From Euglena gracilis (lineage: Eukaryota > Euglenida > Euglenophyceae > Euglenales), in contig CP154957.1 of assembly GCA_039621445.1 (NCBI GenBank), positions 27,264,541 through 27,328,540 of the forward strand: 64,000 bases of DNA. The letters run 5' to 3'. This document shows, one piece after another, positions 40,430 to 50,584 of this stretch. Under the pieces are notes generated by a model that saw only the letters and a program-made list of their open reading frames with translations, had not been told where the DNA came from and made no database searches. The position numbers were made by a program, and so were the translations under genes. The first letter of the stretch is position 1; every line of letters begins with the position of its first letter.

Positions 40430-42411
40430 ATGCTCAACGAGTTGGAGTTGGCCGCAAATACGTCAACTTCATCCTCCAAAGCGCGAATACGCTTGCGGTA
40501 ACGGGAAAAGTCATCCAAGTGCGGAATCCTTTCGGAAATCTCGGTAACATCTTGGACAAGTTTCCCGTGAGACTTATCCAATAATTGGAGTTGTCCCATT
40601 AATGCTTTTACAGCATTTCAGAGAATCTGCAAAGGTGATGTCACCTTGGTTGGTGTGGTGGTGGGTGCAACCGGTGCAGGGTTATCCGACAACACGGTTG
40701 TGGTACCCATGGGCAAATTTCCGGGTTGTGGCTTATCCAAAAACACGGAAATTCGCTCATCCAACCTGGTAATCTCACTTTGCGTGGATCGGCATTCCGA
40801 TTCACCGATTCCTCAAGCCGTAATAGGCTGTTGCAAAAATCTTGCAAGGTTTCCTGATTGTCAGTGAGCATTTTGTCATAAAATGCCTTGAAATCAGGGT
40901 TCTCGGTAATCCGGGAGCTGGAACCTGCAGGTAGAGACTGCATTTCCGTTACTTTGGTAGACACCGATGCATACCGGGTCTGGAGTTCCCCAATAGAAGT
41001 CTGAATACCGCTAATGTCCGGAACTCGGTGGGAAAGTGCGGAATAGCTTTGTTGCAAACCCGCAATGGCCGAGTTAATCCCGCCAATGTCGGATTGCAAC
41101 TGCAACTGCAGGGAATCCTGCCGTTGTGCTACTTCCGCGACTTTCGCGCTCAGATTGGATAATCCAACCCGATTTGCGTCACAATAACAGGTTTTCTGCT
41201 CCAAACGGGAAAGTCGCTCCTCCAACTGCCGCACATACGTGTGGGGAGCAAAATTCTCGTTGGCTTGTGACTGGAATTGCCGAAACTTTTCCGTTTCATC
41301 GCACAACTGCATAATGCGGTGTTGCGATTCATGGAAAGTTGCGGACAATGTGGTGAAATGGTCCATAGACACAAATCCACCACTGTTTGTTGTTGCAGAC
41401 GAGGAATCTCGTGCATGCAACTGTTGTTGCAAATGCAACAACGCGGATGAACAGGACTCCATTTGTCCCGATAACTGTCGTAATGAGTCATGCAAGTGCA
41501 GAAACTTGGAGTCATTCCGCGTTTCCGCTTCGTGCATGCATTCACTAATTTGCCGGAAGTTTTGCGGGAGTTGTTGGCACATTTTGTCAAAGGTTTCCCG
41601 AAAGTTTGCAAGGTCAATATCCGCACTTTCGAAATTCCTCTGGCAATATTTGCCAACTTCCTGCAAGTAATTCCAGCAGTATTCCAGCTTGGTGAAGACA
41701 TGTTTCTGGTTGTCCTCATCAAACTGGAGCACTTTGTTGAGTGCGGTTGCACAATCCGCAACGCATTGTTGCACATGGTTGAACTGCCTCACACCCTGGA
41801 AGCCGAGCAACGATATCCTGCACATCCTCAGCAGTGAGGAGCTCCCCAGTGCCCTTCCCATAGCCATCCATGGGTTGCGACGTACCAGAGAATTCTGGTA
41901 CCACTAGGCGAGTCTCCGGTTGCCAAGGTAGTGCGGGATAGCACCCAAGATCGGGTGGTGGTGGCAAATCTCTGTAAGGGCTTGCCGGTGGAAGAACGGG
42001 TGGTGGTTGAAAGAAACACGGGGTTTCTAGCCCACCATCACCAGAGAAGCCCGGTGGCGGAATCACCGCGGGTCTCTCCGGTGTGCGCAGCTGCACCGTT
42101 GCCGCAGACAGAGGCGAATACCCCCGTTGTGGCAAGGTGAGTGCGGAAGAGGCCGCATTAGCCTCTGAAGCCAATGAAGTGGAGGGCTCATCGCCGACCA
42201 CTGTCAATGATGCCAATTGTTGCAATCTTGACAATTGAACCAATTGTGCCTCATCGGCGTGGGAACTGGAAGCACTTTCACATAAAAGCTTCCAATCCCC
42301 AGTATCTTGGTCAATGTCTTGCAATGATGCCTGTAATAAGGCATAGTTGAATTGATGGTTGGGGCCTGTGCTTTGCATCTTTCTGATGACAAAAACAGCA
42401 AAAACCCACAA
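40141..42411 (-). pseudogene. N-terminal extension of Gag, coiled coils
   Basis: Three frames tile the stretch: 42411-41719 (proline-rich, APPPGFSG-type), 41867-40641 (408 codons), and 40599-40141. The middle frame is strongly coiled-coil: many heptad-like L/I/V with Q, E and S, e.g. LEERLSRLEQKTCYC, LSAKVAEVAQRQDSLQLQLQ, SIGELQTRYASVSTKVTEM. The pieces join with frame changes near 41800, 40650 and 40430. With the downstream frame they suggest a Gag of roughly 1,300 residues. Confidence 0.55.
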
Positions 42412-42635
42412 AACTAAGCAGTTGTGCTGGCACCAGAGGGGCTGTAACGGGTAATAACGTACAGAGCCTTCCGGAGCCTGCTCGTCTGCTTAGACGTTGA
42501 CTAGAAGCCGGGAGCTGACGCTGCGACCGTGTAATAACGGTGCAGGGGCCCTCCGCTTCCAGACAGCGTAGGATCGAACCAATCTGCTACCAAGTGTAAC
42601 ACATGGTAGCCTTTCTTTCTGTGAAGTATGTGTAG

Positions 42636-42657
42636 GATCGTAACTAATCTGCTACCA
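42636..42657 (-). promoter_or_regulatory. primer-binding site (initiator tRNA-Met)
   Basis: Directly next to the 5' LTR the minus strand reads TGGTAGCAGATTAGTTACGA. Its first ten bases complement the 3' end of eukaryotic initiator tRNA-Met, and GTT-CGATCC-like bases match its T arm. A second copy lies at 42571-42592 (TGGTAGCAGATTGGTTCGAT), with the 65-bp spacing caused by a local direct repeat. Confidence 0.8.
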
Positions 42658-43224
42658 AGTGTACGTATGATTCCCAATTCCCCTTTCCCAATTCCCAAAA
42701 AGCCTTCGCTTTCGCCATTGGTGGGATACAGGTACATGAAAAGCTATAAGTGGTGGACATATAGGTGTTGCTGTTTTCCCAAATATCTCTATCCAACCCT
42801 GGCTGGACCCCCCCCTTGTGTGGGTGTGCCAGGGGTCAGATTTTTGGTGGCCGAAGGTTGGGCGAAAAAAAATTCCCACCTCTGGGTTTTGGGAGGGTCG
42901 TTGGTGGTGGTTGGGGGATCCCTCGGGGGGTTTCAATAAAGTCGGTAGGTGGGTTTGGGCACAGGGAAAGTACCCCCAGGTTGGGAACTGAAAATCAGAG
43001 TAACAGAAACTCCCTTTTCCCACTTCCCAAGAAGCAAAGCACAGAGCAATGCAGGGAGGACGGACTGGATATCCAAGTCCGGTCCGGAGAAAAGGAAGGA
43101 ATAAGAATATAAAAGAATACCACCTGTGGAGAGAGAAGGGGCACCCATTAGGAGATCCTAATAGGATCTGCTTCCATCCTAACTTCCTCAACGGAAGGGG
43201 ACAGAAGCATACGCCTGGTACACA
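42658..43224 (-). repeat. 5' LTR
   Basis: 567 bp. On the minus strand it starts TGTGTACCAGGCGTATGC and ends ACGTACACT. The region 42717-42983 is absent from the 3' LTR, which has only TTGGCGCACTTAC there. That extra block includes C/G runs and AATAAAG on the plus strand. TTTTATATTCTTATTCC at about 43110 on the minus strand is a plausible TATA region. Confidence 0.9.
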
Positions 43225-43372
43225 GCTTTGTCTGAACAGTGATCAGGGTCCTTTTTTCATTGGGGGTGTTTTGGTGGTTGTTCGTGGGGAAACTAGCAAG
43301 ACATTTTTGAAATCGTGTTCAGTCGATAAACGTGGACTGAACACGTTTGTTGACATTGTACACGTGGACTGA
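43225..43372 (+). pseudogene. hAT transposase tail beyond the chromovirus
   Basis: GCTTT at 43225-43229 is the right target duplication. The frame interrupted at 19176 continues here (L-C-L-N-S-D-Q-G-P-F-F). From 43312 it runs into repeats, so only a few residues can belong to the transposase. Confidence 0.4.
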
Positions 43373-43450
43373 ACACGTTTTCCGACACAAAAAATCGTGA
43401 TCTGGACACGTTTATTGACACTGTACACGGAGACTAAACACGTTTATCTG
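43312..43450 (+). repeat. degenerate iterons around ACACGTTT
   Basis: Repeated CGTGGACTGAACACGTTT and TTGACA(C/T)TGTACACG units, about 35-40 bp apart, form a short array. This could be the subterminal region of the hAT element. Confidence 0.6.
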
Positions 43451-43529
43451 CCAAAAAAACTGTGTTCACACCCAGAGGGAAACAAACAGAAAGATCACAA
43501 GAGCAGTCATACCAGATGATTGTTGAGTG

Positions 43530-43707
43530 TCTCCAAGAGTCGCCAACGACAGTGGGGGACAGTGTGGGCACGCTCTTTGCCCTTGCCCCTGTGAATTAGC
43601 CAGCGATCACCTCGTACGCTTTTCGACCATCAACCATACGTGGTTTGAAACTTTCGACCACCAGGCGTTTCAGGACCTCCGCTCTGTACGCAGTGGTAAA
43701 ACCAAGG
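43530..43707 (+). pseudogene. hAT-like fragment interrupted by a MITE
   Basis: The plus frame reads D-H-L-V-R-F-S-T-I-N-H-T-W-F-E-T-F-D-H-Q-A-F, the pattern found after the BED finger in hAT transposases. It is cut at 43707 by an 8-bp-duplicating element, and beyond it (44365) resumes in frame (A-Q-Y-V-P-S-L) and soon stops. Confidence 0.35.
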
Positions 43708-44356
43708 TAGGATTGCTATTTTTCCGGAAAAATAAAATTTTATTTTTCCGATGGAAAAATTGCGGAAAAATTGCGGAAAAATTGGAAATATTGCCAATAT
43801 TTTTCCATCATATGAAAATTCACCCGGAATGGGAACCAACCATTAGCCATTCATGGTTGATGCAGGGCCAGAAATTTGGGTTGGCCAGAAATTTGGGGTT
43901 GCTCCCCCCGGGGGCGTTGGACCTCGGCTGGACTTGAGCCGAGCCGGGCTAGGCCGAACTCGGCTAACTACACCAAAAATGGCTTGCAAAATGCAGTTTC
44001 CAAAAAAATGAGGATTTGGGAACCTCCAAAAATGTCCAAAAAAACCCACCAAAGCAGCATTTTGGGCCAGTTAAAGAGATGGATGGTTGGATTGCATCGT
44101 TGTTGCCAATTGCAATACACACATCGTGCAACAATCGCATCCTTCATATCAACAATGTCACCTTCTTTGTTCAATGGCACAAAATGTGTCCAAATTCCAA
44201 CGTTCCTTCCACGGCCCATGACAAAAAACACCATTGCAAAAAGAAAAAATATATTTTTTCCTGTTTTTCCTATTGCAAAAATAAAATATATTTTTCATGG
44301 AAAAATTGCGGAAATTTTTCCCGGAAATTTTTCCTGGAAATATTTCAGCAATCCTA
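43708..44356 (-). mobile_element. hAT-type element with BED-finger remnant
   Basis: Flanked by the exact 8-bp repeat AACCAAGG (43700-43707 and 44357-44364). The ends are inverted TAGGATTGCT, followed by AT-rich GGAAAAAT palindromes. On the minus strand (44234-44090) a frame reads W-T-H-F then A-R-C-V-Y-C and H, a degenerate BED finger. Ends, duplication and finger together support an internally deleted hAT element. Confidence 0.8.
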
Positions 44357-44364
44357 AACCAAGG

Positions 44365-44750
44365 CACAATACGTTCCGTCGTTGGAAATCCAAAATGCTT
44401 TTCTCCTGTACCGCGGCCACCACCGTAGTTAATTCCTCCTCGGTGAGAACGTTGTTGGACGGATGCCCCTTCCATCCAGCAGCTTTCTCGTCCAAAGCCT
44501 TCGCTGCCAGAGGGGCAAAGAAGGCTGTGAACTTGGGGAACTGAGAGACGGAGGAGGCCACGATTGGTGGGCTGTTGCGATATGACACCTTGTACAAAAA
44601 CACAAGGGAGTTCAGGTACATACAGAAAGTGGAGATTGGCACGGAACCCCCTGCCTGAAGGGAGGTGTGACCCTCTACCAGGTTCATATATCTGACGGAA
44701 CTGTTTAGCATAAATAGTGCAAGTGCAAGTCCCCTCTCAATCCCGACCAC
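44365..44750 (-). pseudogene. unrecognised coding-like fragment
   Basis: The minus frame reads smoothly from about 44715 to 44380 (NSSVRYMNLVEGHTSLQ, VFLYKVSYRNSPPIV, NNVLTEEELTTVVAAVQ) with normal composition. No motif recognised. It lies next to the hAT MITE target and could be an older transposase or host exon. Confidence 0.3.
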
Positions 44751-45479
44751 TCAGCCAGCCCCCCATTTTTGGGTACCTGACAAGAAGTTTCGGACCGATT
44801 GTAACACTTAAGCAAAAAAATGCATCACCAGACACGCCGTCTGCGTGATGAAAAGGACGGTCTGCCGTACGTCTTCTGCAGGCAAGCGTTTGTCCCTGTG
44901 GGGATGCATGAGGTAAGCGCCACACTTCTATCTTAAAACAAAGCCTAGGGGGGGAGGGGTTTTTTAAGGGGGTGGTTCGGGTCACGGGGGGTCACGGGGG
45001 GGGTCACGGGGGGAACACCACATTTTCGGTGGCAAAATTAGGAATCACCGAGTCGAAATTTTTGGAGAAAAATTCCACAAATTTGGAAACCCCACACCTA
45101 AAATTGGATTTTGACACCAAATTAGGAATCACCAAGCCCAAATTTGAAAAATTTACGCCTCAAAATTAGGAATCTGCCCCAGAGTTTTAGCAAATTAGGC
45201 ATCACCAGCCAATATTTTTCCCGACAAAATTTCACCCAAAAGCGTCCTTGTTCGGGTCACGGGGGGGTCACGGGGGGGGTCACGGGGGGGTCACGGGGGG
45301 AACACCCCCTAAGACCGGGGGGGCTTCCACCTCCCCCCCGGGGGGGGTCTGCTGACTTAAAAAGAAGCCTGCGCCAGGGGGACCCACAAAAAAAAACCTG
45401 AGGGGGGCGGTTTTTTATTAAGAGGGGGGGGGCTGGAGAGGGGGGGGCAAACACCCACCCCCGGAAAAACCCCTGGGGG
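44751..45479. other. non-genic, GGGTCAC and ATTAGGAATC repeats
   Basis: Two tracts of GGGTCACGGGG (44966-45013 and 45249-45303) in the same orientation enclose a region with repeated AAATTAGGAATC. Around 44820-44910 an exon-like frame ends at a GTAAGC donor (GAGGTAAGCGCC, 44909-44920). 45354-45370 is the right end of the CAGGCTTCTTTTTAAG MITE family. Confidence 0.45.
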
Positions 45480-45711
45480 GGAATGGCCACTGAGAAAAAT
45501 TCTCCACGCCAGGCAGAAGTGTGACTGGCAACCTTGGACCATTTGTTGATGAACATGGGGTCCCTCTTCTTGATGACGTTGTAAATGTGCAGTGCGGGGG
45601 CGTCCGGGAGGGCGTTCACCAGGGCCTCCAGCTGCTCGCGTACCGCAAGGTGGCCCACAGGCAACTCTGGGCGCACTATAGACACACAGACTCTTCCAAT
45701 CAGGCTTGTGC
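45480..45711 (-). pseudogene. coding-like fragment cut by the TTAA element
   Basis: The minus frame (GRVCVSIVRPELPVGHLAV, ALVNALPDAPALHIYNVI, SKVASHTSAWRGEFF) has the look of real protein. It begins exactly at the TTAA insertion, so its N-terminal part was displaced or lost. No family recognised. Confidence 0.3.
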
Positions 45712-46451
45712 TTAAGGCTGTGTTTATAGCAACATGGCTTTGGCCAAAGTCTGTGTTTCTAAACACGGACTCCGACCTAGAAAATTGTGTTCACAATATT
45801 TGGCCCCCGAAACATCCCAATGATGCAGAAATAAAGGAGGGTCAATTTTTGGGCTTTGGCGCCTTTAGCGCCAAAATAAAATGGCCACTTTGAGGGGGGG
45901 AAACAAATTTGCCAAAACGGCCATTGTGAGGGAGGGGACACTTTGGGGGGGGGGTCAATTTTGGCAAGAGAAAATGACCACTTTGGGGGGGAACAAATTT
46001 GGCAAAAATTTGGGCCACTCTGAGGGGGGGGGGCACTTTGAGGGGGGGGTGAGGGTGTTTTTTTCTGTCCCAAGTGGCCCAGAGGGTGGTTCCCCAAAAA
46101 CATCACCACACAAGGTTAGGTAACATTTGTGGTGGTCATAAACTTTTTGGAGCCTACCAAAGAACTCCTGGGTCGTGGGTGCAACGCCCAGAACATTCTC
46201 ATCAACCTTGCAAGGTGCAGCAGGCAAAATGAGGGATGCAAAAGAGAAGAGACGATGTAAATATTGTGTCATCTTTCACCTAGGTTCCCCATGTTTAAAG
46301 GTAATTGTATCATTATTTCACAAGGATTCTAGTTCGGAAGATCACAGACGGCGGCCAAAATCTGCCCGGCGGCCACATATTCTTATTCCGAGGTTTGATC
46401 TGTGCAGCGGATCCTAATTCAGCTTCGCTTTGTCCAAAAAAATCTTTTTTT

Positions 46452-48622
46452 TTCTCACTTTCTGAGTGTCTATTTTTTTTCGCCCCTGGTGGGGTCCAAG
46501 CTTATTGAAGACCTTCCACATCCTGCAGATAACGTTGCCTGAAGCACAAGTATCAAGAAAAGGAAAGAAGTTCAAGTCGTCAACCAGAACATGAACACAG
46601 AGGAGGAGTCAATTGGTTGCCTGCGGAACAAGAGGCAGCGCAGCGACAGTTCGGGTGTAAGCCACGACCCCGGTGTAGCATTTTTGGAGTCCGTAAGGGG
46701 CCGGGACGTGGTGAACCTCCGCACCTCAGCGAGCAGCAGCACAGCCACCACCACACCCAAGCCAAAGGCACCACCAAGAAGAACATCCCCAAGGGGAGGG
46801 AAGGGGGCAGAAAGCAGGGACACACCACGGGTTCCCGTGGCACTCGGCCGCCACGTCGAAGGAAAGCAAGGGGATGACGTGGCGGCTGGGGACGAAGAGG
46901 AAGAAGCAGAAGCAGAGGGACCACCAACCCTCATGTGTCCCTTTCCATCGTGCCCAGAAGCCCTCACCACCAAGTCCCGCAAAGCGTTGGTGTCGCACCT
47001 GGCCGCGTGCCACGTGTCGCACGGCCAAGTGGTGCCGCCAGCAGTCCTCCAAATGCTGAGGGTACGGGTCTGCGCAGGCCCCTGCCGCTCACTTGTGCCC
47101 CAAAGCAAGAGATGCAGGAACTGCCAGGTGGCACCGCAAGGCCTCGACACCGCAGAGGAAACACGGGGCCCCGTGCCTCTCATCCCCCCGAGGGATGCAG
47201 CCCTGCCACAGCCAGGAACACCAACCACAAGCCGATGCCCACAAATGACGCCGACGTTTCATGAGGTGCTCGTCGTGCATGTGCCCACAGTGAGACACAT
47301 CCCGGCAATGTGTCGCACCGCCATCTCCCAAGAGCTGGCACATCTGGTGAGGGATGTGGCGGTCCCAGTGCCAACCTGGGAGGCGCTCCACCGTCTCATG
47401 TGTTTCCCAAAGCTGGTCTTGCGTTCATCAGGCCGGGGTGGAAGCAAGCACCAGCGGCAGGCCGCACGTGACATGGACCGACGGCTGCGTCTCTTTCAGC
47501 AAGGCCAACTGGGAACCTTGTGGGCCGAGGCGAACGCCCAAGCGCGGCAGACCCCATTGGACCAACCGGCGCGCACAAGGGCACAGGCCAAGCGGGAGGA
47601 GGAAGAGGAAATGTCACCATCCCAGGTGGGGAAAATCAGGGCGTTGGTGGAGGAAGGCGCACTGTCCAAGGCCGCTAAGCTGTTGGTATCAGATGGGCTG
47701 GTCAACTCGCAGGAACCAGGTGTGGAAGCCGTACTGAGGGACCTCCATCCCGCAGCACAGCCACACTTGGTCCCGGCAGGGGATTTGCCCACCTCGATTG
47801 CCTGCCGCCTGGTGGACGAGGGCATGGACGAAGAGGAGAGCAACGAGCAGTGGTCCAAGCGGGCCTGGGCAGCCGTGGTCTCCTTCCCCCCGGGGTCCGC
47901 AGGCGGACCATCTGGGCTGCGTCCAATCCACCTCAGTGAGTGTTGCCGAAAGCTGGGGCCGGGGGGGCCCCTGGTCCAAGCCCTCGGCAAGCTTGCTGCG
48001 ACGGCCCTGACCACATCATTCCCGGAGAGCGTGCGAGAAGTGCTATGCGCCTCCACGCTCATCCCGCTCCGCAAGAAGGATGGGGGGGTGCGGCCCATTG
48101 CCGTCGGGGACACCCTCCGGCGAGTGGTGGGCAAGTGCCTTCTCCATTCTGAAGCGGTGACGATGGAGTTGGTAGCCCTACAACCGCGGCAGTGCGGGGT
48201 GGGAGTGCGCAACGCCGCCGAGATGGTGGGCATGGGCCTGCAACGCTACGTCCAGTCAAGCCACCTCCAAGGGGACAACGACTACGTGGTGTTGTAGGTG
48301 GATATGCGCAATGCCTTCAACTCCATCAACAGGGAAGCAATGCTCCGGGGATGCTTGGCCAAGGTACCCACGGCGTACAACTGGCTGTGCTTTTGCTACA
48401 GTGGACCAAGTCCGTTGTTCTGCCAAGGGCGCTTCCTGTGCACAAGCCAGATCGGAGTGCATCAAGGCGACGCATGCGGGCCCTTGGGCTTTGCACTGGG
48501 CTTGGACTACGCCCTTGACCAGTGCTTTGCCCGGGACTTGGCATGGGAGTCTTGGTACCTCGACGACGGCCACATCGTGGGGAAACCAGCAGTGGTGTTG
48601 GCCCGCCTCCATGAAAAAAAAA
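46452..48622 (+). mobile_element. second RLE-class LINE copy, 3' truncated with A10
   Basis: The 5' start (CTCACTTTCTGAGTGTCTAT) equals that of the LINE at 26701. The copy ends inside the RT at ATG followed by ten A (48611-48623), after which the TTAA element resumes. A 5'-complete, 3'-short copy with an A run suggests a prematurely polyadenylated template. No clear target duplication. Confidence 0.6.
46591..48615 (+). pseudogene. LINE ORF with zinc fingers and partial RT
   Basis: Begins ATG at 46591. Residues 116-141 form a C2H2 finger (C-x4-C-x14-H-x4-H) and 161-178 a C4 knot (C-x3-C-x8-C-x2-C). The helical region shares FPKLVLR...LRLFQQGQ with the other LINE. RT follows: SGLRP, LIPLRKKDGGVRP, an in-frame TAG at 48295, then VDMRNAFNSINR, HQGDACGPLG and YLDD. 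The TAG replaces the Gln of the conserved L-Q-V-D, consistent with CAG to TAG. The thumb and endonuclease are missing. Confidence 0.8.
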
Positions 48623-48715
48623 ACCTTTGGTCTGCCGACAGTCTGCCGTCCGTCGTCGAGGTTGAGAAACACAGACTTTGACCAAAGCCATGTTGCTTTA
48701 TAAACACAGCCTTAA

Positions 48716-49099
48716 ATAACTGCCTTAAACGCAGACTCTGACCTGAGCCTTCGTTTCGAAACGCAGACTCGGATCAAAGTTTGCGTTTAAGACGCAGTTC
48801 TTGATATAAAGGACCCACGGGGGGGGTACTTGCTAGCCAATCGGCTGGACACTGGAAAAAATGCCCCCCCCGGGGGGGGGGAGCGGACGTCCCCCCACAA
48901 AAAAATTGTGGAGATCAGGGGTTTAAGAGGTTTTTGGCTGCTTCTGTTCCAAAAATTCCCAAAAATGGCCAAAAACGGGCATTTCTGGCCATGTATGCCC
49001 CCCCCCCCAAAACAGTGTTTTGTTTCAAGCAGCAAGTTTTAAGTCCAATTGCGAAACAAAAAAAGAACATGAATCTTGACATAAAGACGAACTCCCGCC
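48716..49099. other. imperfect palindrome and unassigned sequence
   Basis: 48718-48803 is a diverged inverted copy of the 84-bp palindrome at 10724-10807, followed by TTCTTGATATA. 48810-49099 has C/G runs and no gene. ACATAAAGACGAACTCCCGCC at its end is the target of the next element. Confidence 0.6.
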
Positions 49100-49215
49100 T
49101 AGGGTTGTGCCTGAAAAATAAATGAAATTTTTCATTGAAAAATTTCAATTGAAAAATTGAAAAATATATTTTTTATTTTTCAAACTTGAAAAATATAATT
49201 CCCCTTTACATAGTT

Positions 49216-50040
49216 GGAGCACACGGCTGGCCGACGGCTGGCCGACGGCGTGACGGAAGCCGGGTCAGGTTGTCTATCTCATATGGGTTTTCATGTGGAA
49301 AATGCACAATTTTGGCCGGCATGAGTGGCAAATGTATATTTCGGGGTGAAAATTGCTTAATTTCAGCACCTAATGCCAAAATTTGGTGTGCAAATGCTTC
49401 ATGTTGGGTGCCAAATATTAATTTCTGATGTTCGTTTTGAATTATCTTTCAAATTCTACAAGAGGGGCTACAATTTTGAGTCACTTGAAACCATTTCACA
49501 CAATATTTGAGCCTTCTTTTGCCCATTACCCCCCCCCCCTTTATTGTCCCACCGACCTGCCCCCGGGAGGCCCGACCGGACAATAAAGGGGGGGGGACAA
49601 TAAAGGGGTACCAAAGGAATTTCATTGGCCGGGCCAAAAAAACCCCCCGTCGGCCGGGGCCCAGGGACAATAAAGGGGGGGGGACAATAAAGGGGGGGGG
49701 GTGGTATTAGGTAAATTTTGCCAGTGGGACACCAGCTGAGCATTTTTTTGTCATTCGAATAATATGTAGGCAAATGACCCTTCACAATGACTGTAGAATG
49801 ACCCCCCCCAAAAAGGCCGAAATGGTCAAAATTGGTCAAAAAAGTCCAAAATTGGCAAAATTGACAAAAAATGACGAAAAATGACTTCAAATGACCAAAA
49901 ATGCAGCCTCCACCAACGATGAACATGACCTTGAAGGGAGATTGGCGGCGAATATGTTTCTGCATTGCAAGGTTGTGGCTCGGGTCATTTTCATGTGAGT
50001 CACACGGCTGGCCGACAGCTGGCCGACGGTGTGCTCCCCC
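49216..50040. mobile_element. GGGGGAGCACAC-family TIR element, copy 1
   Basis: The ends are inverted GGAGCACACGGCTGGCCGAC and its complement. The interior resembles 60818-61793 in reverse (AATGACCC, TCAAATGACCAAAAATGCAGCC, GAACATGACCTTGAAGGGAG). It is itself interrupted by the ACAATAAAGGGG repeat at 49540-49700. Confidence 0.75.
49540..49700. repeat. ACAATAAAGGGGG repeat
   Basis: Four ACAATAAAGGGG units on the plus strand and one inverted TTTATTGTCCC surround CAAAGGAATTTCATTGGCCG. The same core occurs at 60668-60755, with CCGGGCCAAAAAA and GGGCCCAGGGACAATAA. Confidence 0.75.
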
Positions 50041-50584
50041 ATACATGTTGGGAGCTGAAACAAGGGTCTGACACAAGACATTTCAAGTCTGGGAAGCTTT
50101 TCTTCCAAAATTTTTAAGGAACCCTCCAAACCTTAAACCTTGCCAAAAATGCTAATTTTTGGCCCATTCTCCAATTTGTCTTGCATAGGGGTTTGGTTCG
50201 GGACTCGGGAGGGGGGAGGACATTTTCTTTGGCGTCACCCAAATTGGAATGTGATCCAAAATTTGGAACCGGGGGGACGCCTGCATAATTGAAGAACTTC
50301 TGTCACATGCGGGTTTTGCACTGGCGTTTGATGGCCCAAGGGTCTCAAGTGTTATTCATTTGCACAGATATTCTTACACGAAGTCACAAAGGGGGGTCGC
50401 AGGGGGGTCACATGGGAGTCACAAGGTTCACATGGGGAGCTACGGCATCCTTCTACGTCGTCACTAGTTTTTTTCCCCCACTAGCCCTGATAGCAACCCT
50501 CCCCCCCCCCCGAGATCTTCTGGGATTTCCAAGGCCAAATTTGGAATAGCCGCGGGCTTGTTGGTGAATCATTTTCATTGGAGT

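Larger units (their letters stand above)
19177..43224 (-). mobile_element. giant chromovirus (Ty3/gypsy) with nested LINE
   Basis: On the minus strand the order is 5' LTR (43224-42658), primer-binding site, very long Gag, protease, a methyltransferase-like insert, reverse transcriptase, RNase H, integrase with chromodomain, about 6 kb of extra ORFs, polypurine tract, 3' LTR. The 3' LTR is split by a 7.2-kb LINE (19475-26701). Without the LINE the element is about 16.8 kb, far above the usual 5-8 kb for chromoviruses. The LTRs share a 212-bp block with about three differences, so insertion was fairly recent. All ORFs are broken by frameshifts every kilobase or so. Confidence 0.9.
45712..48715. 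mobile_element. TTAA-flanked TIR element, copy 2, with LINE inside
   Basis: TTAA at 45712-45715 and 48712-48715 bounds inverted GGCTGTGTTTATA termini. Its backbone is the reverse complement of copy 1 (10810-11894): minisatellite at 45855-46060, shared blocks at 46085-46430 and 48635-48711. The region 46440-48635 is extra and is a LINE. Beyond 48715 lies the imperfect copy of the 84-bp palindrome. Confidence 0.75.

Noticed and set aside
42571-42657. A tRNA gene, because of the tRNA-like GGTTCGATCC
   Set aside because: Only the 3' acceptor and part of a T arm are present, in the complement; position next to the LTR fits a primer-binding site.
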